The notes below the pieces were generated by a model. The model worked only from the letters and a program-made list of their open reading frames with translations, did no database searches and was not told the origin of the DNA. A stretch of DNA of 64,000 bases from Alloalcanivorax gelatiniphagus (GTDB lineage Bacteria > Pseudomonadota > Gammaproteobacteria > Pseudomonadales > Alcanivoracaceae). Location: positions 1 through 64,000 of the forward strand of contig NZ_VCQT01000022.1 in assembly GCF_005938655.1 (NCBI RefSeq). Direction: 5' to 3'. This document shows positions 24,127-32,766 of the stretch, one piece after another (within the stretch, counting starts at the first letter, position 1; each line of letters begins with the position of its first letter). A program made the position numbers and the translations under genes.

Positions 24127-25488
24127 TCAGGCGCGCGCCGCCAAAGGGCGGTAAGGCCACGCGTCGTTGCCATCGACCAGATCCTCCGTCTCAATAAGAT
24201 GATTGTTTGCCAGCAAGTTTGTCACCGTGGTGGTACTGACATCGAAATACTCAGCCACCTCATCAATCGCTGAATCCGAATAATCTCCCTGCATGACCGC
24301 TTTCACACCCTCAATCGGACACAGCAATTCCGCCGCGAACGCGCGCTGATATTTTTGCCGGAATGTACCCAGGTCCGAAGAAACGAGCCACCCCTCATCA
24401 TCTCTTCGAAACATACAGTCGCCAAGAAGACGGGCATACTCAAATCGCCGAGCCACGGGATGCTTCTTACGCGGCATGAAACGAATACCCTGCTGATTCT
24501 CCGGGATCGCCACCGACACCCTCGACCGATTTTCCAAGGTATAACCTTTAATAGCGGCGCTGCTAATGCTCAGCGCGTCAAAAAGTGTGCTATTGGGAAT
24601 CGGCTCGAGGCCACACCCTAAGTAATCACGCACAATTTTTGCGTCCTCAACCGCCACCCTCCACGGCGCCTGGGTATCCCCGGCGTCCCCGCGTATGGAA
24701 GTATCCGGAATATTCGGGCGCGCCTGTATGCCGTGCAATTCGAAAAAGCATTCAATCTGCTTCTCATGCTGCACTCCGAACTCGTTACCCTGCGCCAAGG
24801 CGGACATTAACTCCGGCAAGGAGTCCTCGCCAACTGTGGTGGCAAGTTGCGACATGGTCTTCAGAAGTGATTCAGGACATTCCTCTGGGTCGTACCCCAT
24901 CATCGCTTCAAAGGCACGCAGCCGAGCAATCGCTGTATCCGCGGTTTCTTCGCAAATCAGTGTCCAAAGACCCCTGAGTTCCGTATCTTCGCAACCACAT
25001 GCCTGCAGCCTGTTGAGCACCGCATCGATAAGAGCAGAAACGCCCTTACGAAAATCATCCACCGGCACAAAAAACGGGAAACGGGAACCATTCAAGTATC
25101 GGACTGACTGCTCCACACTTTCATCCGATGGCCGGGACCAAAGCTGAATACCCTCGCCATCCGTCGCGAACATAACCGTAGGCCAAATGAAGCCTTGGTT
25201 AGCAGACGCCAGCTCATGGGCCATGCGCCAGGACATCGAGGGCCGCACGCCCTTTCCAGGGTGCGGTTCATACAACAAACGCCACCAGGAAGAGGCTAAC
25301 CAGGACGCCAGGGGATACAATGCTACCAGAACATCGTCCTTGACAGTCCGCGACCAACAATCTTCGTTGCGCGTCAGGGAGTAATTATTAACGGAGAGCG
25401 ACAGCCGTGCCATGGTGTGGTACAACTCAGGCACATCGTTGCCGACCGCCTCCCATTGAAAAGCAAAGTCCAGATGCCTCTCGCTCAT
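24127..25488 (-). CDS. Unknown protein with degenerate ImmA/IrrE-like C-terminal domain
   Basis: 453 residues from the ATG at 25488. The C-terminal 140 residues (RRFEYARLLGDCM...FRQKYQRAFAAELLCPIEGVKAVMQG...IDEVAEYFDVSTTTVTNLLANN) resemble ImmA/IrrE zinc-peptidase domains, including FAAELL and the final helix-turn-helix-like AEYFDVSTTTV. The zinc-binding HExxH helix is replaced by FEYARLLGD, so peptidase activity is not expected. The N-terminal 300 residues are not recognised. Its start overlaps the upstream gene by 4 bases. Lying between two glycosyltransferase fragments in an array of TA/abortive systems, it is a candidate defence or TA component. Confidence 0.6.
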   Translation of the reverse strand: MSERHLDFAFQWEAVGNDVPELYHTMARLSLSVNNYSLTRNEDCWSRTVKDDVLVALYPLASWLASSWWRLLYEPHPGKGVRPSMSWRMAHELASANQGFIWPTVMFATDGEGIQLWSRPSDESVEQSVRYLNGSRFPFFVPVDDFRKGVSALIDAVLNRLQACGCEDTELRGLWTLICEETADTAIARLRAFEAMMGYDPEECPESLLKTMSQLATTVGEDSLPELMSALAQGNEFGVQHEKQIECFFELHGIQARPNIPDTSIRGDAGDTQAPWRVAVEDAKIVRDYLGCGLEPIPNSTLFDALSISSAAIKGYTLENRSRVSVAIPENQQGIRFMPRKKHPVARRFEYARLLGDCMFRRDDEGWLVSSDLGTFRQKYQRAFAAELLCPIEGVKAVMQGDYSDSAIDEVAEYFDVSTTTVTNLLANNHLIETEDLVDGNDAWPYRPLAARA

Positions 25489-25919
25489 GGCTGCCGTGCC
25501 TCCCACTCTCTCAGCACCAGCTCCGCGAACGGGTCCGTCGGAGGCAGAGGGTACCCATGATATGCCCCCGTCATCCGATTCTCCAATTGTGCCTCCAATA
25601 CATCACCATTCTCGGTAACGGCCCATACCTTTTGCGGCCAGTCGCCTCGGAACTGTCTGCTTATCAACCCCCGACCGATCCCTTCTCGTAATAGTTTACC
25701 GGCCACTTCTTTTCTGAAAATTTTCGCCACATCGCATAAGGATTTAGCAGGGTGCGGCGCGGATGGCGGAGTTAATCCGAAATCGCCCGGGTTTTTCTTG
25801 TGGGCAGGATTACCACAATAAACAGCAGATTCTTTCAGCGACGCAATATTGATATCCACCAGCTCCTCCGGCGAGCAGATTCGTCGCTTGCTACTGTATC
25901 TGTCCCCACCAACGCGCAT
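25485..25919 (-). CDS. Unknown partner of the ImmA/IrrE-like gene
   Basis: 144 residues, not recognised. A motif AVYCGNPAHKKNPGDFGLTPP (about residues 32-52), with Cys and His, precedes a helix-rich segment SLCDVAKIFRKEVAGKLLREG and a basic stretch GLISRQFRGDWPQKVWAV. It ends with WEARQP. The 4-base ATGA-type overlap with the downstream gene shows that they work together. I recall the CGNP.HK.NPGDFGLTPP motif in small proteins beside similar large genes, but no function is known to me. Confidence 0.6.
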   Translation of the reverse strand: MRVGGDRYSSKRRICSPEELVDINIASLKESAVYCGNPAHKKNPGDFGLTPPSAPHPAKSLCDVAKIFRKEVAGKLLREGIGRGLISRQFRGDWPQKVWAVTENGDVLEAQLENRMTGAYHGYPLPPTDPFAELVLREWEARQP

Positions 25920-26043
25920 GGCCTGTGCTCGGGCAATAAAACAATGGATTAGCGAATGATCGCGATAGCTCTGAAGGCTGTCAATGAAGATCCGACAACC
26001 GGCAGAGCGGCACCTGCCAATCCAGATTTATGTTGGCTTACCG

Positions 26044-26624
26044 GCCGTCAGGCAATCCAACGCCGCCCGCACCACCAGGCGCTCGTCGAACTCCGCCTCG
26101 ATGCGCCGGCGGGCGGTCTGCCCCGCCGCCGCCAGGGTGTCGCGGGGCAACGCCAGGCAGTCTTCCATACAGGCAGCCAGGGACTCGGCGCTCTTCACCT
26201 CGCACAGCCAGCCGGTTTCGCCGTTCACCACCGCCTGGCGGCAGCCGGGCACGTCGGTGACGATGGCGGGCCGGCCCATGGACGCGGCCTCCAGCACCGT
26301 GCGCGGCATGCCCTCCCGGTAGGACGGCAGTACCAGCACATGGCTCTCGGCGATAAAGGGCCGCACATCGTCCTGCTCGCCCAGATACTCGACCACGCCC
26401 TCCTCCCGCCAGCGTTCCATCTCCTCCGGCAGGATGGCACTGCTGTTACTCACCCCCTGGGGCCCGATCAGCAGAAAACGCACGTCCGGATGCCGCCGAG
26501 CCACCTGCGCGGCGGCGGCCACGTACTCCCGCACGCCCTTATCACCGATCAGCCGCGCCACCATCACAAAGGTGAACGGCCCCTCCGACGGCAAGGCACT
26601 GAACGGGAACCGCGCCGTATCCAT
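26044..26624 (-). pseudogene. Glycosyltransferase C-terminal fragment (copy f)
   Basis: Starts in frame at MDTARFPFSALPSEGPF and runs to AALDCLTAGKPT. It lacks about 190 N-terminal residues. It abuts the acyltransferase gene (12 bases) on its right and the ImmA-like pair on its left. The left edge of homology is near the DCL codons, as in all copies; the right edge differs from copies b, e and g. Confidence 0.85.
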
Positions 26625-26635
26625 CTAGTGAAACC

Positions 26636-28621
26636 CTAGTCATGCCTGAACGGATTCCCCACCTCGCTGGCATAAATCTCCCCGATAAGCATTGAGCCTT
26701 TATAATTCAGGTGATTGCTATCTTTGTAGAGCGGCAAACCATCCAACTCTGAATAGCACCAACTCTGATCGCACATGACTTTAGCCGGATCGATCACGAC
26801 CAAGCTATCGAATTCTTCGGTCAATGAGTCCAGCAAAGCAGACCAACCAGCGAACTTCTCTTCGTACTCTTTTCTAGGCAGATTGCATTCTTCGTTTTTT
26901 CCAAAGCGGAGATTATTTAAAGTGCACCTAGACACATTCCGGTCGAAAGTCGGAGCGCCTTTGACGATAATGGGAACAGCGCCCGATTCGATAACCGCTT
27001 GCACGGTCGCGAGCATTGCTGCTTTCATAACGGCAGGAGTCTCGGCGTGGCTCGGTGCGTTGCCACCATCGCTTAAAAGACCTTTATAGTAGCCGACATA
27101 AGACCCCGCCATAACGACGTAGTCATAGCCTTTAGGGATTATGTCGTTTCTCAGCACTTCATTTCGAGTCCTGAAATTACCGTGCTTTACGATTTCACCG
27201 TCCCTTTCATAATAGCGATCAACGCCCACCATGAATGCCGTATTGCTTTGAGTTATATCATAAGCTCTCAACCCGGCCTTAGAAGCCAGGACATCGATCA
27301 TTCCTGAAAAATGGTTCGCATGGGAGTCACCAACAAGCAAGATGTCAACTCCCTGCTTCTTCTTTCCCAAAATACATTGGTCTGGCCCCAATGGAGCCGC
27401 TACAGGCCCTTCATTGCATCGCCCCCTCTCAAGGTCGGCATGAGCCAGGACCGCTGCGGCCTTCTGGTTCAGCGCCTCGTCAAATCTTGAGGGAAAGCCG
27501 TTAAAGAAGAAAACGGACAAGCAAAACAGAACTGAAAGCATGGCTGGCATCACAAACCCAGTGACCGCAACTTTTCCAATTCCAGAATTTCGAAATCGAC
27601 GCGCCGGCTTTTCTATTCCAACATATGTCGCAGCGGAAAGCAGCATAGTAGCGACAACTACTGCCGCGCCCACAAACAAATTAATTTCTATAAGACACAG
27701 GTTTAAAAAAGCGATGAGCGGCCAATGCCAAAGGTAGGCGGGGTAAGATATCTTCCCCACACCGACGAAAACGCGACTGGCCAAGACTCTTCCCAACAGC
27801 GGGTCGTCCTGACGAACAAATATTATGATCAATGCCGTGCCCAGGCAGGGCACCAAAGCGTGAAGCCCAGGGAACCAAGTCGCCCCAGAGAAGGATAAGC
27901 AAGCATAGACGACCAAGCAGAGCCCTAAACAACCGCCTAATACTTGGATAGGCCGAGGGAACCACCTATATATGCTCTCTGCCGAAAACGCTAAAGCCGC
28001 GCCGATCAATAGCTCAAAGGCACGCGCAGGCATCAGGTAGTACGCGGCAGCACGGTAGTGAATCGCCCCGTACTCCGATACGGCAAGAGCCAGCAGCAGA
28101 AGAACCAAGATGACGCCTAGGAGCCTACCCTTTGCGCCTAAAAAATGCATAAGGACCAGCAGTGATGCAGGCCAGACCAGATAGAATTGCTCCTCGACAG
28201 CCAGAGACCAAAGGTGCAGCAGAGGAGTAGTGTCCGCGCCAGTACCGAAGTAGCCGCCAACGGCGTGCCACATATAAAAATTTGCGGCAAAGAAAGTAGA
28301 GAAAAGAGCGCTTTCAGAGAACTGCTCCAGCTCTGCCGGCAGCATAATAATGGCTGAAAGCAGCCCGGTGAAGAAAAGCACCGTGAAATAAGCCGGTGCC
28401 AATCTGATAATACGCCGCCTGTAGAAACTTGAAATACTGAAGGCGCCAATTTGCTTTTCGGACTTGATGATTTCGGTGATCAAGTATCCAGATATGACAA
28501 AGAAGACATCCACCCCGACGTAGCCGCCCCCAAAACCAGGCACGCCGAGATGATTGAAAATTACAATCATCACGGCAACGCAACGAAGACCATCAATTTC
28601 GGGTCTGTAAGCTATCGACAT
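26636..28621 (-). CDS. OafA-type O-acyltransferase (acyltransferase-3 plus SGNH domain)
   Basis: 661 residues. The N-terminal 10-helix acyltransferase-3 domain begins YRPEIDGLRCVAVMIVIFNHLG (H24 is the conserved catalytic His) and includes FYRRRIIRLAPAYF (66-79). It is followed from about residue 390 by a periplasmic SGNH domain with GDSHANH (about 431) and a late DSNHLN (about 640) supplying Asp and His. It would acetylate the polysaccharide in the periplasm. It occupies a cassette between two glycosyltransferase fragments, with 12 bases on each side. Confidence 0.9.
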   Translation of the reverse strand: MSIAYRPEIDGLRCVAVMIVIFNHLGVPGFGGGYVGVDVFFVISGYLITEIIKSEKQIGAFSISSFYRRRIIRLAPAYFTVLFFTGLLSAIIMLPAELEQFSESALFSTFFAANFYMWHAVGGYFGTGADTTPLLHLWSLAVEEQFYLVWPASLLVLMHFLGAKGRLLGVILVLLLLALAVSEYGAIHYRAAAYYLMPARAFELLIGAALAFSAESIYRWFPRPIQVLGGCLGLCLVVYACLSFSGATWFPGLHALVPCLGTALIIIFVRQDDPLLGRVLASRVFVGVGKISYPAYLWHWPLIAFLNLCLIEINLFVGAAVVVATMLLSAATYVGIEKPARRFRNSGIGKVAVTGFVMPAMLSVLFCLSVFFFNGFPSRFDEALNQKAAAVLAHADLERGRCNEGPVAAPLGPDQCILGKKKQGVDILLVGDSHANHFSGMIDVLASKAGLRAYDITQSNTAFMVGVDRYYERDGEIVKHGNFRTRNEVLRNDIIPKGYDYVVMAGSYVGYYKGLLSDGGNAPSHAETPAVMKAAMLATVQAVIESGAVPIIVKGAPTFDRNVSRCTLNNLRFGKNEECNLPRKEYEEKFAGWSALLDSLTEEFDSLVVIDPAKVMCDQSWCYSELDGLPLYKDSNHLNYKGSMLIGEIYASEVGNPFRHD

Positions 28622-28649
28622 GTCTTCCCCAGATTAAGTGTTGTTTTTC

Positions 28650-29305
28650 GGCAAACAGTCCAACGCCGCCCGCACCACCAGGCGCTCGTCGAACTCCGCC
28701 TCGATGCGGCGGCGGGCGGCCTGCCCCGCCGCCGCCAGGGTCTCGGGGGGCAGCGCCAGGCAGTCCTGCATGCAGGCGGCCAGGGACTCGGCGCTCTTCA
28801 CTTCACACAACCAGCCGGTTTCGCCGTTCACCACCGCCTGGCGGCAGCCGGGCACGTCGGTGACGATGGCGGGCCGGCCCATGGACGCGGCCTCCAGCAC
28901 CGTGCGCGGCATCCCCTCCCGGTAGGACGGCAGCACCAGCACATGGCTCTCGGCGATAAAGGGCCGCACATCGTCCTGCTCGCCCAGGTACTCCACCGCG
29001 CCCTGCTCCCGCCAGCGCGCCACCTTGTCCGGCGGGATGGCACTGCTGTTGCTCACCCCCTGGGGGCCGATCAGCAGAAACCGCACGTCCGGATGCCGTC
29101 GGGCCACCTGAGCGGCGGCGGCCACGTACTCCCGCACGCCCTTATCACCGATCAGCCGCGCCACCATCACAAAGGTGAACGGCCCCTCGGACGGCAACGC
29201 ACTGAACGGGAACCGCACCGTATCCATCCCGGACCCGGGCAACAACGTCGTAGGCGTGTCTTCCAGCAGGCCGGTGGCCTGGAAGGTCCTCAGATCTTCT
29301 TCGTT
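28650..29305 (-). pseudogene. Glycosyltransferase C-terminal fragment (copy g)
   Basis: The longest fragment: homology begins at NEEDLRTFQATGLLEDTP, corresponding to QNEEDLVVFREAGLL in the intact gene at 30.6 kb, and runs to AALDCL, then PKNNT and a stop. The N-terminal domain is absent; sequence further upstream is a ligase remnant. It is closer to copies e and f than to the intact neighbour, so the donor was a different allele. Confidence 0.85.
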
Positions 29306-29310
29306 AAGGG

Positions 29311-29740
29311 CTAGGCGGAGTCGCACATATCAAGCCGCAGGCTAGCGGAAGTGCTAGTATCGCCGTCCGTCACGAAACCATACGGACCCGCCAGGGAGTC
29401 CGCCATATGAGGCTCCATAAGCGTCCAGGCGACCGCCACGCCACCAGGCAAAACAACCACGCCAAACCCCTGAGCGCCAATGGAAGCGCACGCCAAAGCC
29501 CCCGTACCCAGCGGCCTCGCCAGGCCAGCACGCACGCCATGACCAATAGCAACGTAATCCAGCTGCCCAAGTCCCGGACAACAGGGAAGCAACCAAGCCC
29601 ATTACGGCAGCGGCGAAAAAAGAGCGCGCCCGCGTGCGGCTCGCCCGCCAGAACAGTCCCCAAGCGCCGACAAACCGCCAAAGCATACTACTGTTGCCTA
29701 ATCTATGAAATTCGAGAAAATAGGCCAAACCAACATTGGT
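29311..29740 (-). pseudogene. O-antigen ligase remnant, frameshifted
   Basis: Two overlapping frames together resemble the middle of the ligase at 4870-6126: MGLVASLLSGTWAAG (compare LGLVASLLSGTRGG) in one frame, then GSWITLLLVMACVLAWRGRWVRGLWRALPL (compare GGWVTLPAVALMLAAWRGGALWRGW) in the next. The N- and C-terminal parts are missing. It is a decayed ligase or polymerase. It fills the stretch 29311-29740 between the last fragment and the sulfotransferase. Confidence 0.65.
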
Positions 29741-29834
29741 AAGAGAAAAAAGAGGAGGGGGGAAGGACGCAACTTAAGGTTTCGCTGCCGCTCAATCCTG
29801 TCGATTACTCTTCAATTTCAGCCTTGGTGGACTC

Positions 29835-30542
29835 ATGCTGACAGTAAAGGACAAGGTAGAAATATCTATAAAAAATTTTCAATTCGAAAAGCAAATACCA
29901 AGCGTACTTTACCGCGCATTATGGCCCAACGGTAATCCCATGATACCAGCATTCAAGGCAAGAAAATGCATATTTATTCATATACCAAAAGCCGCCGGGA
30001 GCAGTGTATCCAATGCTCTTTTCGGTGAAGCTGTGGGCCACAGACCAATACGCCGCCACGCAGCATACTCTCCCGATATTATAAATGACTTCTACAAATT
30101 TACTTTTGTAAGGAACCCTTGGGACAGACTCTACTCAGGATATCACTACTTTTATCGTTGTGTCGGAATGAACGCCCATAGAGACCACAGGTGGGCAAAT
30201 GAATTTTTATCGGAGCTAACCACTTTTGAAAAGTTCATACATAAACTCGAGAACCCCAAATTTTTAAAAACCATAAAAAAATATGACCATTTTAGAGATC
30301 AGCGAGACTGGCTGTACGATCCTACATCTGGAAAAAATCTGATTGATTTCGTAGGTCGATTCGAGAACCTGGATAATGATTTTGAAATCATTTGCAATCA
30401 TCTTGGTATGACACGGACACTACCACATGAGCGTAGAGGAAGCGGGGAGAATTTTCGTGATTATTACACAAAAAAAATGATCAGCATTGCTGCCGACGCT
30501 TACAAAAGTGATATCACAGAGCTTTTATACGAATTTGATTAG
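29835..30542 (+). CDS. Carbohydrate sulfotransferase (Sulfotransfer_2 type)
   Basis: 235 residues. The 5'-phosphosulfate loop FIHIPKAAGSSVSNALF (47-63) and the 3'-phosphate-binding FVRNPWDRLYSGY (91-103) are clear. They mark a PAPS-dependent sulfotransferase acting on glycans. No signal peptide is seen, so it would act in the cytoplasm on the lipid-linked or nucleotide-linked sugar. The ATG at 29835 is used; an in-frame ATG at 29940 is an alternative. It is the only plus-strand gene of the locus interior and is strongly AT-rich, so a late insertion is likely. PAPS could come from CysC at 57.7 kb. Confidence 0.85.
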   Translation: MLTVKDKVEISIKNFQFEKQIPSVLYRALWPNGNPMIPAFKARKCIFIHIPKAAGSSVSNALFGEAVGHRPIRRHAAYSPDIINDFYKFTFVRNPWDRLYSGYHYFYRCVGMNAHRDHRWANEFLSELTTFEKFIHKLENPKFLKTIKKYDHFRDQRDWLYDPTSGKNLIDFVGRFENLDNDFEIICNHLGMTRTLPHERRGSGENFRDYYTKKMISIAADAYKSDITELLYEFD

Positions 30543-30557
30543 GAGAAAATTTCCGCA

Positions 30558-31691
30558 CTAATCGGCAGATTTATTTCTATAACAAAAACCCGAGAGGCAA
30601 TCCATATAGGCTTTAACTACAACACGTTCACTAAAATGTGCCTCCATTCTTTGCCGTGCGGCATAACCGACATACGACACCTCCTTTCTGCTCATCATGG
30701 TTATCTTTCGCATCTGCTCAGCTAGCGACGCCTCATTACGCACTTCACAAAACCAACCTGTTTTTCCGGACTCAACCGCCTGTCGGCAACCCGGCACATC
30801 CGTCACAATAGCAGGGCGCCCCATAGCCGCCGCCTCCAGCACAGTCCGGGGCATGCCTTCACGGTATGACGGCAAGACCAACACATGGGATTCAGAAATC
30901 ACCGGACGCACATCATTGGTGGCACCGCGATATTCCAGAATTCCCTCAGCGTGCCAGTTATCCACTTCCTCCTTACTGACAGCACTGTGATTACTAATTC
31001 CCAATGGCCCCACCAGCAAACAACGGGCAGGAACGCCATTGTTCTTGAGGATACGGCAAGCGCCAGCATACTCACGCACCCCTTTGTCACCGATCAAGCG
31101 GCCAATCATGACAAAGGTCAGTACCCCATCTTCCGGTAGCGACTGATAGGCAAAACCATAAAGATCCACACCTGAACCGGGCAACAATGTCACAGGCGTA
31201 TTACCAAGCAAACCGGCCTCCCGAAACACCACCAAGTCTTCCTCATTCTGGAAGAAAAGATGGTTCGCTCTACTGTTTATCCAGCCATACACCTGCCGAA
31301 CCCGACGGAAAAGCCATGAATCATGGATAAAAGCGGTACCCAGCCCTGAGATATTATTAGCAAAAGGGATTCGCAATAATTTACATAAAAGACCACCATA
31401 AAGGTTTAGCTTTATCGTGAAATTGAAAACGAAAACAGGCTTGTAGCGACGGAAAGTCTGCCAAATAAACAGCATACTTCGAAGCTCCTGCATCAGCCCG
31501 GTACTTTTCCCCTCCATCGGCAAGGCAATGTACTCAACACCTAAATCATTAACCAATTGGAAACTAAAATCGTCTTGCGGCGACATGCAAACAACACGAT
31601 AACCCTGATCCCGTAACGCACGGATTGTGCTTTTTCGGAAATTGTAGAGATACCAAGATGTGTTGGAAGTCAGAAAAACAGCCTGCATCAT
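30558..31691 (-). CDS. Glycosyltransferase family 4, intact copy (PglA/WbpX-like)
   Basis: 377 residues from the ATG at 31691 (a TTG at 31700 is less likely). It has the full GT-B layout: QAVFLTSNTSWYLYNFRKS at the N-terminus, GLGTAFI mid-protein, FVMIGRLIGDKGVREYAGA and VLVLPSYREGMPRTVLEAAAMG (E-x7-E). It is an undecaprenyl-linked glycan GT; the N-terminal pattern is shared with PglA, which adds GalNAc. It is the only complete member of the family that was truncated repeatedly to its left, but its sequence is clearly diverged from those fragments. Confidence 0.87.
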   Translation of the reverse strand: MMQAVFLTSNTSWYLYNFRKSTIRALRDQGYRVVCMSPQDDFSFQLVNDLGVEYIALPMEGKSTGLMQELRSMLFIWQTFRRYKPVFVFNFTIKLNLYGGLLCKLLRIPFANNISGLGTAFIHDSWLFRRVRQVYGWINSRANHLFFQNEEDLVVFREAGLLGNTPVTLLPGSGVDLYGFAYQSLPEDGVLTFVMIGRLIGDKGVREYAGACRILKNNGVPARCLLVGPLGISNHSAVSKEEVDNWHAEGILEYRGATNDVRPVISESHVLVLPSYREGMPRTVLEAAAMGRPAIVTDVPGCRQAVESGKTGWFCEVRNEASLAEQMRKITMMSRKEVSYVGYAARQRMEAHFSERVVVKAYMDCLSGFCYRNKSAD

Positions 31692-31703
31692 CGAAGCCAA
31701 TTT

Positions 31704-32744
31704 TTAATTAAAAATCAAAAAACGGTATGGATCCCAAGCATAAGAGTGGGCGCCAAAAACCAACCAGACAAACTGCACCACACCGTAATAGGCCATCACT
31801 GCTAGCACTATCACCCCACGTATCCGTGGGTCCTTAGCAATACTTGGAAGGTGCGAAAAGACAAACAGTTGGATTGGAATTAGATACAGTGCCACTCTGT
31901 CAGTCGCAGTGGAAGAAATAATCACCAAGGGGATACATGCCAGTGACAACAACGCCATCCACGACCAAAGCTTTCTCTCTGCATCAGAAATACTCATGCT
32001 GCGCGAAAAAACAAGGAAAAGGACTGCAGGAACTGCATTCATCAACACACGAATCAGGCCTCCTTGCGACTGATAGTCGGCTTCAACATAGCTGGCCCAC
32101 AGATGCTCTACAGAATCAAACACGAACAAGTATGCTGCCGCCAGGGAAACCACCCCACCCCAGAACAGGCTCCAGAAACGTTGCGTAGTAGACGCTAGTG
32201 CCGCGACAGGCAACATTAGTACCGCCGATTTGTGGAAGGTCGCGCCCAATAATGTCCAAAAAACAAACTGGCGCATGCTACGATTAGCCAACGAGACCAA
32301 TCCCAACATCAAAAAACCCAACGCCGCAGCTTGTCGAGTATATCCCATACCCACGACAATAATCAGATAAGGGACAGAAACCAACAATGCCAACCACGGC
32401 AAAGGTAAAGTGCGTGAAAAACGAACCACCCCTGTCATTAAAATCATGCCACAGACGGTATTAACAAAATAAATTGTTCCTCCATACCTCTGCGCTAACC
32501 AGCAGAGCAATAAGTAGCCAGGATCGTTACCTGATATAACATCGGCAAAGGACCGCTCTACTTGATTTTCGAACATCCTTAAATAGGCCCACCAATCTCC
32601 GCCAACCTGGTGCCGCAAGCCAATTGCCAAGGTAAAGAAAAGCCAGACAGCTCCCCAACCCACCAACCGGGTCCGGCTATTAGCGGGCTGATTGACGAGT
32701 ACTACACTCGCAGGGATCAGGAAAAAAAACCAATATGGCAGCAT
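31704..32744 (-). CDS. wzy: EpsG-family polysaccharide polymerase (Wzy-like)
   Basis: 346 residues with about 10 membrane helices. The motif AIGLRHQVGGDWWAYLRMF (near residue 42) is diagnostic of EpsG-family polymerases (R..VG.D...Y), and YTRQAAALGFLMLGLV and TFHKSAVLMLP follow in the usual order. It would polymerise undecaprenyl-linked repeat units in the periplasm. It lies 12 bases from the following glycosyltransferase and 23 bases from the asparagine-synthase-like gene. Confidence 0.85.
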   Translation of the reverse strand: MLPYWFFFLIPASVVLVNQPANSRTRLVGWGAVWLFFTLAIGLRHQVGGDWWAYLRMFENQVERSFADVISGNDPGYLLLCWLAQRYGGTIYFVNTVCGMILMTGVVRFSRTLPLPWLALLVSVPYLIIVVGMGYTRQAAALGFLMLGLVSLANRSMRQFVFWTLLGATFHKSAVLMLPVAALASTTQRFWSLFWGGVVSLAAAYLFVFDSVEHLWASYVEADYQSQGGLIRVLMNAVPAVLFLVFSRSMSISDAERKLWSWMALLSLACIPLVIISSTATDRVALYLIPIQLFVFSHLPSIAKDPRIRGVIVLAVMAYYGVVQFVWLVFGAHSYAWDPYRFLIFN

Positions 32745-32766
32745 CAGAATTACTCCGGACCAAACA

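Noticed and set aside
23401-24160. GT fragments as functional small glycosyltransferases
   Set aside because: They lack the N-terminal acceptor domain and start inside unrelated sequence; half of a GT-B enzyme is not expected to work.
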